NCBI GenBank assembly: GCA_030620655.1
Contig: JAUXEH010000078.1
Location: 1 to 10,886, forward strand
Source of the DNA: Candidatus Aminicenantota bacterium
GTDB taxonomy: Bacteria > Acidobacteriota > Aminicenantia > Aminicenantales > Aminicenantaceae
Direction: 5' to 3'
Length of the DNA: 10,886 nucleotides
Of the stretch, positions 1 to 6,758 are shown one piece after another (position 1 is the first letter of the stretch; the number at the start of each line of letters is the position of its first letter). The notes under the pieces were generated by a model. It was not told where the DNA came from and searched no databases. It saw only the letters and a list, made by a program, of their open reading frames with translations. A program made the translations under genes and the position numbers.

Positions 1-75
1 CCCCTGCACAGCCGGTCGGGCCGGCAATCCCAGAAGCAGAATCAGCGTTATCCAGGTGATCGACCATGCACTCAT
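1..75 (-). CDS. N-terminus of an exported protein (partial, runs off left edge)
   Basis: Reading the minus strand from an ATG at 75-73 gives 25 codons with no stop up to the window edge. The peptide begins MSAWSITWITLILLLG and continues LPARPA, a short polar start followed by a hydrophobic core and small residues, as in a Sec signal peptide. A purine-rich stretch (AGGGAAAAGAA, minus strand, 85-75) precedes the ATG and can act as a ribosome binding site. A near-consensus promoter lies just upstream. Only the export signal is visible, so the function cannot be called. The gene diverges from the membrane protein at 207. Confidence 0.6.
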   Translation of the reverse strand, partial: MSAWSITWITLILLLGLPARPAVQG

Positions 76-89
76 TTCTTTTCCCTGTT

Positions 90-118
90 TATATAGCACA
101 GGTGTATTCCATCGTCAA
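90..118 (-). promoter_or_regulatory. Sigma70-like promoter for the left-edge exported protein
   Basis: On the minus strand TTGACG (118-113) is followed by exactly 17 bp and then TATATA (95-90). This matches five of six bases at the -35 and four of six at the -10. The predicted transcription start near 83 leaves only about 8 nt before the ATG at 75. The mRNA would therefore be almost leaderless, or the true -10 lies elsewhere. Confidence 0.5.
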
Positions 119-138
119 AGGACGGGAGATATGACGGT

Positions 139-167
139 TTGCCTTTTTCTGTGGTGCGGCATAAGAT
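139..167 (+). promoter_or_regulatory. Probable promoter for the membrane protein gene
   Basis: TTGCCT (139-144), a 17-bp spacer and TAAGAT (162-167) form a moderate sigma70-type match. The predicted start near 174 gives a leader of about 33 nt before the GTG at 207. It stands back to back with the minus-strand promoter, the two -35 elements being 20 bp apart. The near-palindrome TCACACGTGA (170-179) sits over the predicted start site. Confidence 0.4.
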
Positions 168-206
168 AATCACACGTGAATCGCAAGGAAAGAGAGGAGG
201 GCGGCC

Positions 207-1091
207 GTGGATCCCAACCAACCTAGCAAGTCGAGCTCAACCAAGAAGTGGCTCATCGGCTGCGGCATCGGCTGCGGCGTTATCGTCGTTTTAGCCGCAC
301 TCCTGATCACCGGAGGCGTCCTGTACGTGCGCAGCCTGGTGGAGGGCTTCAAGGATTCGGAGGCCATGCTGGAGACCCTGACGGAGAGGTACGGCCGCAT
401 AACCGAGTACTGCCCGGAGCCTGACGGCCGCATCCCGGCCGGCCGCATCGAGGCCTTCCTGGCGGCCCGGGAGGCCATAGCTCCAGTGAGGGACGAGATC
501 GAACGCTCGATCTCCCTCCTGGAGGATGAGGGTGAGGAGATCGATGTCAAATCCGCCGGAAACGTCTTCCAGAAGCTGAAGCTGGGCTTCGGCCTGATCC
601 CCAAGCTGGCAGATTATTTCAAGGCCCGCAACCAGGCCCTGCTCGACACGGGCATGGGCATGGGGGAATATTACTACATCTACTCCATCGTGTACTTTGC
701 CTGGCTGGACAAATCCCTCGTGGATGGGCCTTCCTTCCCCATAACCGGAGAGGAAGGCGACATCGAGTACAGCTACGAGGGTCGGGACGACGAGGAAACC
801 CGGGAGATGCGCCACGACATCTCCCTCCGGCGCCTCCACCGCATGCTGCTCCCCATGCTGCGGAACCAGTACGTAAAGCTCAGTCAGGAGGCCGATCCGG
901 AGGTTTCCAGGGACTGGAAAGAGGCCCTGGCCGCCGAGCTGGAGGCCCTGGAATCCGACCGCTACCGCCTGGCCTGGCAGGATGGGCTGCCGAAAGTAAT
1001 CGCTTCCTCCCTGGCGCCTTATCGGGACCGCCTCGACTCGAGCTACAGCCGGCTGATGAACACGATCGAGATCTCCATGGAACAGAGGTGA
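207..1091 (+). CDS. Single-pass membrane protein of unknown function
   Basis: I do not recognise this 294-residue protein. The start is GTG at 207, chosen because GAGGAGG (194-200) lies six bases upstream. Residues 1-14 are polar and Ser/Lys-rich. Residues 15-41 form one hydrophobic segment with a glycine/cysteine pattern (GCGIGCG at 18-24). The remaining roughly 250 residues are charged and mostly helical in character, with heptad-like stretches near 80-115 and 205-290 and an aromatic patch at 154-166 (EYYYIYSIVYFAW). The topology fits an N-terminal anchor with the soluble part outside the membrane, but the sequence does not prove orientation. There is no catalytic motif I can name. The gene is single, divergent from the left-edge gene, and separated from nrdJ by that gene's own promoter. 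Confidence 0.8.
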   Translation: MDPNQPSKSSSTKKWLIGCGIGCGVIVVLAALLITGGVLYVRSLVEGFKDSEAMLETLTERYGRITEYCPEPDGRIPAGRIEAFLAAREAIAPVRDEIERSISLLEDEGEEIDVKSAGNVFQKLKLGFGLIPKLADYFKARNQALLDTGMGMGEYYYIYSIVYFAWLDKSLVDGPSFPITGEEGDIEYSYEGRDDEETREMRHDISLRRLHRMLLPMLRNQYVKLSQEADPEVSRDWKEALAAELEALESDRYRLAWQDGLPKVIASSLAPYRDRLDSSYSRLMNTIEISMEQR

Positions 1092-1147
1092 TCTCCGGAC
1101 CTGGGATCATTTCATCCGACAGTTCCGATATAATTTATAAAAGATAC

Positions 1148-1176
1148 TTGACATACAATCTGTAGAGGTCTATATT
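1148..1176 (+). promoter_or_regulatory. Strong sigma70-type promoter of the nrdJ operon
   Basis: A perfect TTGACA (1148-1153), a 17-bp spacer and TATATT (1171-1176) give a near-consensus promoter. AT-rich sequence just upstream (1128-1146) could serve as an UP element. The predicted start near 1183 leaves a leader of about 49 nt before the ATG at 1232. The in-frame ATG at 1181 falls at or before the transcription start and has no ribosome binding site, so it is not the start codon. Confidence 0.75.
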
Positions 1177-1199
1177 CTTTATGCTTCTACATATTGTAT
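1153..1199. promoter_or_regulatory. Paired palindromic operator-like boxes over the nrdJ promoter
   Basis: Two short palindromes of the form TACA-N3-TGTA occur at 1154-1164 (TACAATCTGTA) and 1188-1198 (TACATATTGTA). The second is also an inverted copy of the first: 1153-1165 matches the reverse complement of 1187-1199 at 12 of 13 positions. Centres are 34 bp apart, with one box in the -35/-10 spacer and one just after the predicted transcription start. This fits a repressor that binds as a pair of dimers. NrdR is the usual regulator of such genes, but its 16-bp box has an even-length palindrome and this one is odd, so the regulator is not identified. Confidence 0.5.
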
Positions 1200-1231
1200 A
1201 CTTCCTTTATTCCCCAAGACTAGGAGGACGG

Positions 1232-3325
1232 ATGACGGACAGGGATGGTTTTTCTTCCAATGCGCTGCGGATCCTGGAGGCCCGCTATTTAATGAAGACC
1301 GAAACCGGCGAGATGCTGGACAAATCCCCGGCCGACCTTTTTTCCCGGGTAGCGGATTTTGTGGCCACCGCGGAGAAGACCAAAAAGGAGCAGCAGACCT
1401 GGAGCCGGCGCTTCCTCAACCTGATGCTGGCCCGGGATTTCCTTCCCAACAGCCCTACCTTGACGGGTGCGGGGCGGGGCATGTGCCTGAGCGCCTGTTT
1501 CGTGTTGCCTGTCGAAGATTCCATGCCCTCCATCTTCGATGCGGTCAAGAACACCGCGCTGGTGCACAAGGAAGGCGGCGGGACCGGATTCGACTTCAGC
1601 CAGCTGCGTCCCCAGGGCAGCTTCGTGCGCAAGACCCAGGGCGTGGCCTCGGGCCCGATATCCTTTCTCAAGGTCATCGACGCGGCCACCGAGGCGGTCA
1701 AGCAGGGAGGGACCCGCCGGGGCGCCAACATGGGGATCCTGCGGGTGGATCATCCGGATATCGAAGAGTTCATCGCCATGAAGATGGACGGCGAGAGCGT
1801 TGCCAACTTCAACATATCGGTGGCGGTCACGGACGATTTCATGCGGGCCCTCAAAAACGGCGGGACCTATGACATCGTCGACCCCTATCTGAAGAAAAAG
1901 GTGGGCAAGAAGAGCGCCCGCAAGGTCTTCGACGCCATCGTGCATTCGGCCTGGTTGGTGGGGGACCCGGGCCTGATCTTCATAGACCGCATCAACCAGC
2001 ACAACCCCACCCGGGGGCTGGGACCCATCCGGGCCACCAATCCCTGCGGAGAGCAGCCGCTGCACGACTATGAATCCTGCAACCTGGGCTCCCTGAACCT
2101 GTCCCACTTCTACAGCCCCCGCAAAAAGGACCGCTTTGACTGGGACCGCTTCGCCAAATCCATCGGCACGGCCGTGCGGTTCCTGGACAACGTCATCGAG
2201 GTCAACCGCTATCCCCTGCCCCAGATCGAGGAGACCAGCAAGGCCAACCGCCGCATCGGCCTGGGTGTCATGGGCTGGGCCGACCTGCTCATCAAGATGA
2301 AGATCCGTTACGATACCCCGGAGGCCCTCGAGTTGGCGGAGAAGGTTGCCGGCTTCCTGCGTGCCGCGGCCGCAGAAGAGTCGCGGAATCTGGCCGAAAA
2401 GAGGGGAAGTTTCCCCAACATCGAGAAGTCTGTGTACAAGGGGAAGGCGATGCGCAACGCCACGGTGATCACCATCGCGCCGACCGGGACCATCTCCCGC
2501 CTGGCCGGGTGCTCTTCCAGCATCGAGCCTGTCTTCGCCCTGGAGTTCACCTCCAAGATCATCGATGGCGAGCTGAAGGATGTGCATCCCCTGTACGCGG
2601 AGTGGCGCGACCAGAACCCGGGCAGGCCGACCCCGGATTATTTCGTCACGGCCCACGACGTCACACCCGAGTGGCACATCCGGATGCAGGCCGCCTTCCA
2701 GAAGCATGTGGACAACTCGGTCTCCAAGACCATAAACTTCCCCAATTCCGCCACCGAGGCGGATGTGGACAAGGCCTACCGCCGGGCTTTCAAGCTCAAG
2801 ACCAAGGGGATCACCATCTACCGCGACGGCTGCCGGGCCGAACAGGTGCTGTACAAGACCACTCCGGGTGTGAGCCGCCATCCCCTGGACCGGCCCGATT
2901 CCCTGCCTTCGGTCACGGACAAGATCAAGACCGGCTTCGGCAACCTCTATGTGACCATCTCCTTTCTCGATCAGAAACCGTTCGAGGTGTTCACCAGCAT
3001 CGGCAAGAGCGGGTACACCACCATGGCGGACGCAGAGGCTATGGGCAGGATGATCTCCCTGGCCCTGCGCAGCGGGGTGGACCCCAAGGATGTCATCAGC
3101 CAGCTCAAGGGCATCGGGGGGTCCGAGCCCGTCTTTACGGAAGGCGGCCTGGTGCAGTCGCTGCCGGATGCCATCGCCAAGGTCCTGGAGCGCCATTTCG
3201 GGGAGACCAAGAACAATTCCAAGGACCTCTACCAGATCATCTGCAAGGTCTGCGGGGCCTCGCTGCCGGATGAGAAGTGCCCCACCTGCCCCAACTGCGG
3301 ATGGAACCGGTGCAGCGGATCTTAG
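1232..3325 (+). CDS. nrdJ: Adenosylcobalamin-dependent (class II) ribonucleotide reductase
   Basis: The 697-residue enzyme reduces ribonucleotides to deoxyribonucleotides in the cytoplasm, using a thiyl radical generated from adenosylcobalamin. The start at 1232 is set by AGGAGG (1222-1227); 17 further in-frame codons upstream overlap the promoter. Visible catalytic features are the NPCGEQ loop at 270-275 (Asn270, thiyl Cys272, Glu274), and the redox pair Cys89 (SACFV) and Cys283 (ESCNLGSLNL). Cys272 and Cys283 are 11 apart, as in the Lactobacillus enzyme. PTGTISR lies at 417-423. There is no N-terminal ATP-cone. A TSCPD-like domain spans about 555-630. The last 27 residues hold six cysteines (671, 674, 683, 686, 689, 694) as a zinc-ribbon-like tail ending in CX4C. 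No NrdA/B pair or cobalamin riboswitch is seen nearby. It is the first gene of a two-gene operon. Confidence 0.93.
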   Translation: MTDRDGFSSNALRILEARYLMKTETGEMLDKSPADLFSRVADFVATAEKTKKEQQTWSRRFLNLMLARDFLPNSPTLTGAGRGMCLSACFVLPVEDSMPSIFDAVKNTALVHKEGGGTGFDFSQLRPQGSFVRKTQGVASGPISFLKVIDAATEAVKQGGTRRGANMGILRVDHPDIEEFIAMKMDGESVANFNISVAVTDDFMRALKNGGTYDIVDPYLKKKVGKKSARKVFDAIVHSAWLVGDPGLIFIDRINQHNPTRGLGPIRATNPCGEQPLHDYESCNLGSLNLSHFYSPRKKDRFDWDRFAKSIGTAVRFLDNVIEVNRYPLPQIEETSKANRRIGLGVMGWADLLIKMKIRYDTPEALELAEKVAGFLRAAAAEESRNLAEKRGSFPNIEKSVYKGKAMRNATVITIAPTGTISRLAGCSSSIEPVFALEFTSKIIDGELKDVHPLYAEWRDQNPGRPTPDYFVTAHDVTPEWHIRMQAAFQKHVDNSVSKTINFPNSATEADVDKAYRRAFKLKTKGITIYRDGCRAEQVLYKTTPGVSRHPLDRPDSLPSVTDKIKTGFGNLYVTISFLDQKPFEVFTSIGKSGYTTMADAEAMGRMISLALRSGVDPKDVISQLKGIGGSEPVFTEGGLVQSLPDAIAKVLERHFGETKNNSKDLYQIICKVCGASLPDEKCPTCPNCGWNRCSGS

Positions 3326-3334
3326 GAGAGGGCA

Positions 3335-4363
3335 ATGATTGAGTTGGATGCGTTGTGGAAGGCGGGGAAGGACTTTCTGGGGACACGCTATCCCATCATC
3401 GCCGGTGCCATGACCTGGATCTCGGACAGCCACTTTACGGCCGCGGTATCCGAGGCCGGGGCCTTCGGGTCGCTGGCGGCCGGGAACATGCCGCCCGAGC
3501 TGCTGCACGAGGAAATCCAAAGAGTCAGGCAGGCCACGGATAAGCCCTTTGCCGTGAACCTCATCACCATCGCTCCCAACTATAAGGAGCATCTCCGCGT
3601 CGCCGCGGAAAACAGGGTCCCGTTCATCGTCTTTGCCGGGAGCTTCCCGCGCCGTCCCGAGATCCGGGCCGCCAAGGAGAGCGGCGCCCGTGTGATGAGC
3701 TTCGCTTCCACCGAGTCCATCGCACGCCACCTGATCGATAACGGGGTGGACGCCCTCATCCTGGAGGGGAGCGAGGCCGGCGGCCATGTGGGGCATGTGT
3801 CCCTCGGGATCCTGCTGCAGCAGGTGCTGTTCCGGGTCAAGGACGTGCCCATCTTCACGGCCGGCGGCATCGCCACGGGCGCCTACATCGCCCACCTGCT
3901 GCTCATGGGAGCGGCCGGGGTCCAGCTGGGCACGTATTTTGTGTGCACGGAGGAGTGTCGGACCCACCCGCGTTTCAAGGAGGCCTTTATCCGGGCCCGG
4001 GCCCGGGATGCGGTATCCACGCCTCAGATCAGCTCGGACCTCAGAGTCGTGGCCGTGCGCGCTTTGCGCAACAAGGGGCTGGACGAGTTCAACCAGCTGC
4101 AGATGGAGCTCATAGAAAAAATAAAGGCCAAAGAGATCTCACATGCAGAGGCCCAGTACGAGGTGGAGAGCTTCTGGGTGGGAGCCCTGCGCAAGGCTGT
4201 GCAGGAGGGGGATACCGAACGCGGATCGGTCATGGCCGGCCAGAGCATCGGGCTGGTGAAAAGCGTCCGTCCCCTCCGGGAAGCCCTGGACAGCCTGATC
4301 CGGGATACACGCGATCAGCTGGCCCGTGTGGAGGAACGGATGAGGGCTCTGGGTGCCGAATGA
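3335..4363 (+). CDS. FMN-dependent nitronate monooxygenase / FabK-like enzyme
   Basis: This 342-residue TIM-barrel flavoprotein belongs to the 2-nitropropane dioxygenase superfamily, which includes nitronate monooxygenases and the enoyl-ACP reductase FabK. Visible motifs are PIIAGAMTW at 20-28, the catalytic/FMN motif EGSEAGGHVG (144-153, His151), the phosphate-binding AGGIATG (176-182), MGAAGVQLGT (191-200) and GSVMAGQSIGLVK (297-309). The barrel accounts for roughly residues 1-240, followed by a helical C-terminus. The ATG lies 9 bases after the nrdJ stop, and the ribosome binding site GGAGAGGG (3325-3332) abuts that stop, so the two genes are co-transcribed and probably translationally coupled. 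The AGQ motif and the RALRNK segment look FabK-like, while other features suit a nitronate monooxygenase. Sequence alone does not separate nitronate detoxification from fatty-acid synthesis. Confidence 0.85.
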   Translation: MIELDALWKAGKDFLGTRYPIIAGAMTWISDSHFTAAVSEAGAFGSLAAGNMPPELLHEEIQRVRQATDKPFAVNLITIAPNYKEHLRVAAENRVPFIVFAGSFPRRPEIRAAKESGARVMSFASTESIARHLIDNGVDALILEGSEAGGHVGHVSLGILLQQVLFRVKDVPIFTAGGIATGAYIAHLLLMGAAGVQLGTYFVCTEECRTHPRFKEAFIRARARDAVSTPQISSDLRVVAVRALRNKGLDEFNQLQMELIEKIKAKEISHAEAQYEVESFWVGALRKAVQEGDTERGSVMAGQSIGLVKSVRPLREALDSLIRDTRDQLARVEERMRALGAE

Positions 4364-4367
4364 GAGC

Positions 4368-4382
4368 CGATCCGGCGGATCG
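4368..4382. terminator. Short hairpin between convergent genes, possible bidirectional terminator
   Basis: CGATCC (4368-4373) pairs perfectly with GGATCG (4377-4382) across a 3-base loop. It occupies most of the 24-base gap between the convergent stops at 4363 and 4388. No clear T-run follows on either strand, so the call is weak. Confidence 0.3.
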
Positions 4383-4387
4383 TTCCG

Positions 4388-6514
4388 TCAGTCCCGCACC
4401 AGCTTGATCAGCCGGTCGAGCTCAGCCTGCTCTTCTCTCGAGAGCACGGTGTAATACCTGTCCTTATACTTGGTCAGGTTCAGGTAGGCCTGGGGCTTGT
4501 TGCCCTTTGAAAGGTAGGCTAGGCCCAGGTAGTAATATGTCTTCCCGGCTTCGGGGGCGATCTTCACGGCCTGTTCCCAGGACTGGATAGCGGCCTCGGT
4601 CCTGCCCCACTGCAAGTATGCCACGCCCCGGCTGGTGTAGGCCCCGGAATACTCGGGATCGATGGAGATGATGCGGTTGAACAGGTCGATCGCCCGGTCG
4701 TAGTCCCGCTGCTCCTTCAATGTCAGCCAGCGTGAGAGATGCAGCGCGCCCAGGCTCTGGAGGGCGTCCACATATTCGTCGTCGATGATGATGGCCCTCT
4801 CGAAGGCCATGATGGCCTTCTGGGGGGCACGGCTGTTCAGGTAGGCGATCCCCAGGTGCAGCCAGACATAGGGGTCCTGTTCCATGTGTATGGCATTTTC
4901 CTCTTCGAGGATCTCGATCACGGTGGCAAACTCATGGGCTTCGGTCAGGTATTCAGAATACAGGCGGAGCGTTTCATAGCTTTCCGGGAAACGTTCGAAT
5001 CCGGTCTTGATGAAGTCCAGGGCCTTGCGCACTCTCCCGGATTCCTGGTAAAGCTTTGCCAGGTAGATGTATACCTGGTCGATGCACTTGGGATCCCGGG
5101 TCATCTGTTCGAGCTGGGAGATTCCCTGCTCAAGCTGGTCGACCTCCTTCAGGCTATAGGCTTCCATGACGCGGTTGTAGGCCGGAAGCAGGGTCTTGGC
5201 ATCCTGGTCCGGTCCGAAGCGCTGATTTCGATTACCCCTCCGGGGGGAGATGTACCCCAGGTTCCTGAGACTGCTCATCAGGTTGGGATTGATGCGCCGG
5301 CTTTCCGTTCCGCCCCCACTGTCGACCAGGGATTCCGCAAGCCGGGCGAGCTTTTCCCTGTTCGTCTGCAGATCGCGCGTGTTGACCAGGTTTTGGCTTT
5401 CCTGGAAGTCCTTTTCGAGATCATAGATCTCGGGCAGTGGGGATTCGATGAACTTAAAACCCTGCTCGATGAAACCGGACAGCGGCGCCCATCCCAGGTT
5501 GTAATAAGGCTCGAGCGACTCGAAGTAGATCTGGCGGGCCGCCAGTTTCCTGCCCCGTACAGCCGGGATGAGCGAAAGGCCCTGGAGAGAGGGAGGTGGT
5601 TCCTTCTCCAGCAGGTCACACAGCGTGGGGAAGATGTCGATATGGGAGACCGGCTGTGAGACCTGAACGGGTGACATGCCGGGGTAATACAGGATGAGCG
5701 GGATCCACAGGGTAGGGTTGTAGGCCAGGATGCCGTGGGTCTCTTCACCGTGGTCACCAAGGGATTCGCCGTGGTCGGATACCAGGACGATCACGGTCGA
5801 TGCATCTTGTCCGATCTTCTTGAGGAACTCCAGCAGACGGCCGATGATGGCATCCGTGTATACGACCTCGCCGTCGTAGGGCTGCTCCTTGTATTCGGTG
5901 AGGTACGGCTCCGGGGGCTCATAGGGATAGTGGGGATCGAACAGGTGAAGCCAGAGGAACCAGGGTGTTGCCACCTCCTGCAGCCATCCGATGGCCCGGC
6001 CCACAACCTGTTCGGCCGGCCTCTCCGCCTGGTAGAACTTGATGGCCCCCTTGACCTTGAACTCGTCATCATACACGTCGAATCCCTGGTCCAGGCCGAA
6101 GCGGGAATCCAGGCTGGACCCCGAGATGAAGGCGCCGGTCCTGTAGCCGAAGCCCTTCAAGTATTCTGCCAGGGTCGTGAAGCGCTCCTGCACGACGAAG
6201 GTCGTGTTGGTGTGCACACCGTGATAGAGAGGTGTGGCCCCGAGAAAGATGTTGGTGTGGGAGGGAAGGGTCAGGGTCGAGTGGGCGTAGGCTCGCGTAA
6301 AAATGGCCCCCTTCTCCGCCAGGCGGTCCATGACCGGAGTGGGGGGGGCATCGGCGGAATAGCAGCTCAGCCGGTCGGCCCGGAGTGTGTCGATGGTGAT
6401 GACCAAGACGTTTAAAGGGGCCTCCGGCTCAGGGCCGGGTGAAGACAGGGTCAATGCCGGGAACAGGGCCAGACTGAGCATCACGCTCAATAGCAGAAAA
6501 CGCTGTTTCCACAT
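4388..6514 (-). CDS. Exported sulfatase-like (alkaline phosphatase superfamily) enzyme with C-terminal TPRs
   Basis: The 708-residue protein starts at an ATG (6514-6512) six bases after AGGAGG. Residues 1-25 form a signal peptide with no lipobox, placing the enzyme outside the cytoplasm. Residues 34-400 are a sulfatase-type domain. VITIDTLRADR (38-48) carries metal ligand Asp42. DPHYPYEPP (193-201) is the usual DPHxPY loop. SDHGESLGDHGEETHG (246-261) carries Asp247 and His248, with His255 and His260 beyond. The CxPSR signature that becomes formylglycine in true sulfatases reads T82-L-P-S-H86, so Thr82 is the likely nucleophile. This resembles phosphodiesterases and phosphoethanolamine or glycerophosphate transferases of the superfamily more than sulfatases. 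Residues 440-690 hold about six TPR-like repeats, clearest at 549-582, 583-621 and 622-655. The substrate is unknown. Confidence 0.85.
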   Translation of the reverse strand: MWKQRFLLLSVMLSLALFPALTLSSPGPEPEAPLNVLVITIDTLRADRLSCYSADAPPTPVMDRLAEKGAIFTRAYAHSTLTLPSHTNIFLGATPLYHGVHTNTTFVVQERFTTLAEYLKGFGYRTGAFISGSSLDSRFGLDQGFDVYDDEFKVKGAIKFYQAERPAEQVVGRAIGWLQEVATPWFLWLHLFDPHYPYEPPEPYLTEYKEQPYDGEVVYTDAIIGRLLEFLKKIGQDASTVIVLVSDHGESLGDHGEETHGILAYNPTLWIPLILYYPGMSPVQVSQPVSHIDIFPTLCDLLEKEPPPSLQGLSLIPAVRGRKLAARQIYFESLEPYYNLGWAPLSGFIEQGFKFIESPLPEIYDLEKDFQESQNLVNTRDLQTNREKLARLAESLVDSGGGTESRRINPNLMSSLRNLGYISPRRGNRNQRFGPDQDAKTLLPAYNRVMEAYSLKEVDQLEQGISQLEQMTRDPKCIDQVYIYLAKLYQESGRVRKALDFIKTGFERFPESYETLRLYSEYLTEAHEFATVIEILEEENAIHMEQDPYVWLHLGIAYLNSRAPQKAIMAFERAIIIDDEYVDALQSLGALHLSRWLTLKEQRDYDRAIDLFNRIISIDPEYSGAYTSRGVAYLQWGRTEAAIQSWEQAVKIAPEAGKTYYYLGLAYLSKGNKPQAYLNLTKYKDRYYTVLSREEQAELDRLIKLVRD

Positions 6515-6571
6515 TTCTGTCCTCCTGGACCTCTAACGTTCCCCAACGCTACAGCTCTCCCTCTATGGATT

Positions 6572-6600
6572 AGACTAGGGTCTGGTGGCTTTTCTTTCAA
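6572..6600 (-). promoter_or_regulatory. Probable promoter of the sulfatase-like/TPR gene with upstream A-tract
   Basis: On the minus strand TTGAAA (6600-6595), a 17-bp spacer and TAGTCT (6577-6572) precede the gene, with a leader of roughly 50 nt. The -10 is poor, but the A/T run at 6599-6623 sits just where an UP element would bind the alpha subunit of RNA polymerase, which strengthens the call. Confidence 0.35.
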
Positions 6601-6623
6601 AAAATTTAAAAAAAAAGAAAAAA
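6599..6623. repeat. A-tract in the divergent intergenic region
   Basis: Runs of A6, T3, A9, a single G and A6 follow one another here, in a region that is otherwise GC-rich. Such phased A-tracts bend DNA and can act as UP elements. It lies in the 244-base gap between the sulfatase-like and Asp-box genes; the rest of that gap holds only the two proposed promoters and short repeats near 6652-6672. Confidence 0.7.
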
Positions 6624-6665
6624 TCGGTGAATGGACGTTTCCTGGTGTTCGGATTACGATTATGA

Positions 6666-6694
6666 TTGTAATATCGGCGCGGTGTTGATACCAT
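6666..6694 (+). promoter_or_regulatory. Possible promoter of the Asp-box protein gene
   Basis: TTGTAA (6666-6671), a 17-bp spacer and TACCAT (6689-6694) match sigma70 elements at four of six bases each. The leader would be about 58 nt. The -35 overlaps three tandem hexamers (GATTAC, GATTAT, GATTGT at 6652-6669) and an ATTAC-N10-GTAAT inverted repeat (6653-6672), a plausible regulator site. Confidence 0.3.
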
Positions 6695-6758
6695 TTTACG
6701 GCTTGCTGATGCTGGACCATGTCCGGGGTGTCAAGTCCGGATCGGAAGGAGAGTGATC

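Noticed and set aside
170..179. TCACACGTGA near-palindrome as an operator
   Set aside because: It is a single short motif with only four paired bases per arm, expected by chance in this much sequence.
1089..1109. Stem TGATC/GATCA at the end of the membrane protein gene as a terminator
   Set aside because: Only five clean pairs and no T-run; it also includes the stop codon.
1181..1231. Upstream ATG extension of nrdJ by 17 codons
   Set aside because: This ATG is at the predicted transcription start and lacks a ribosome binding site, while ATG 1232 has AGGAGG and matches the usual start of the family.
1183..1231. Cobalamin riboswitch ahead of the B12-dependent reductase
   Set aside because: The predicted leader is about 49 nt, far too short for the roughly 200-nt riboswitch, and no B12-box-like sequence is visible.
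1289..3967. 892-codon open frame on the minus strand across nrdJ and the flavoenzyme gene
   Set aside because: It lies codon-on-codon opposite both genes, which share a frame. It stays open only because these GC-rich genes avoid TTA, CTA and TCA codons. Both sense genes are recognised families with full motifs.
4739..6415. Long plus-strand frames (4739-5659 and 5735-6415) opposite the sulfatase-like gene
   Set aside because: They are in-register shadows of a well-supported gene and show no recognisable domain.
6487..6720. 77-codon minus-strand frame in the divergent intergenic region
   Set aside because: It runs through the A-tract and into the start of the sulfatase-like gene in another frame, has no ribosome binding site and overlaps the proposed promoter.
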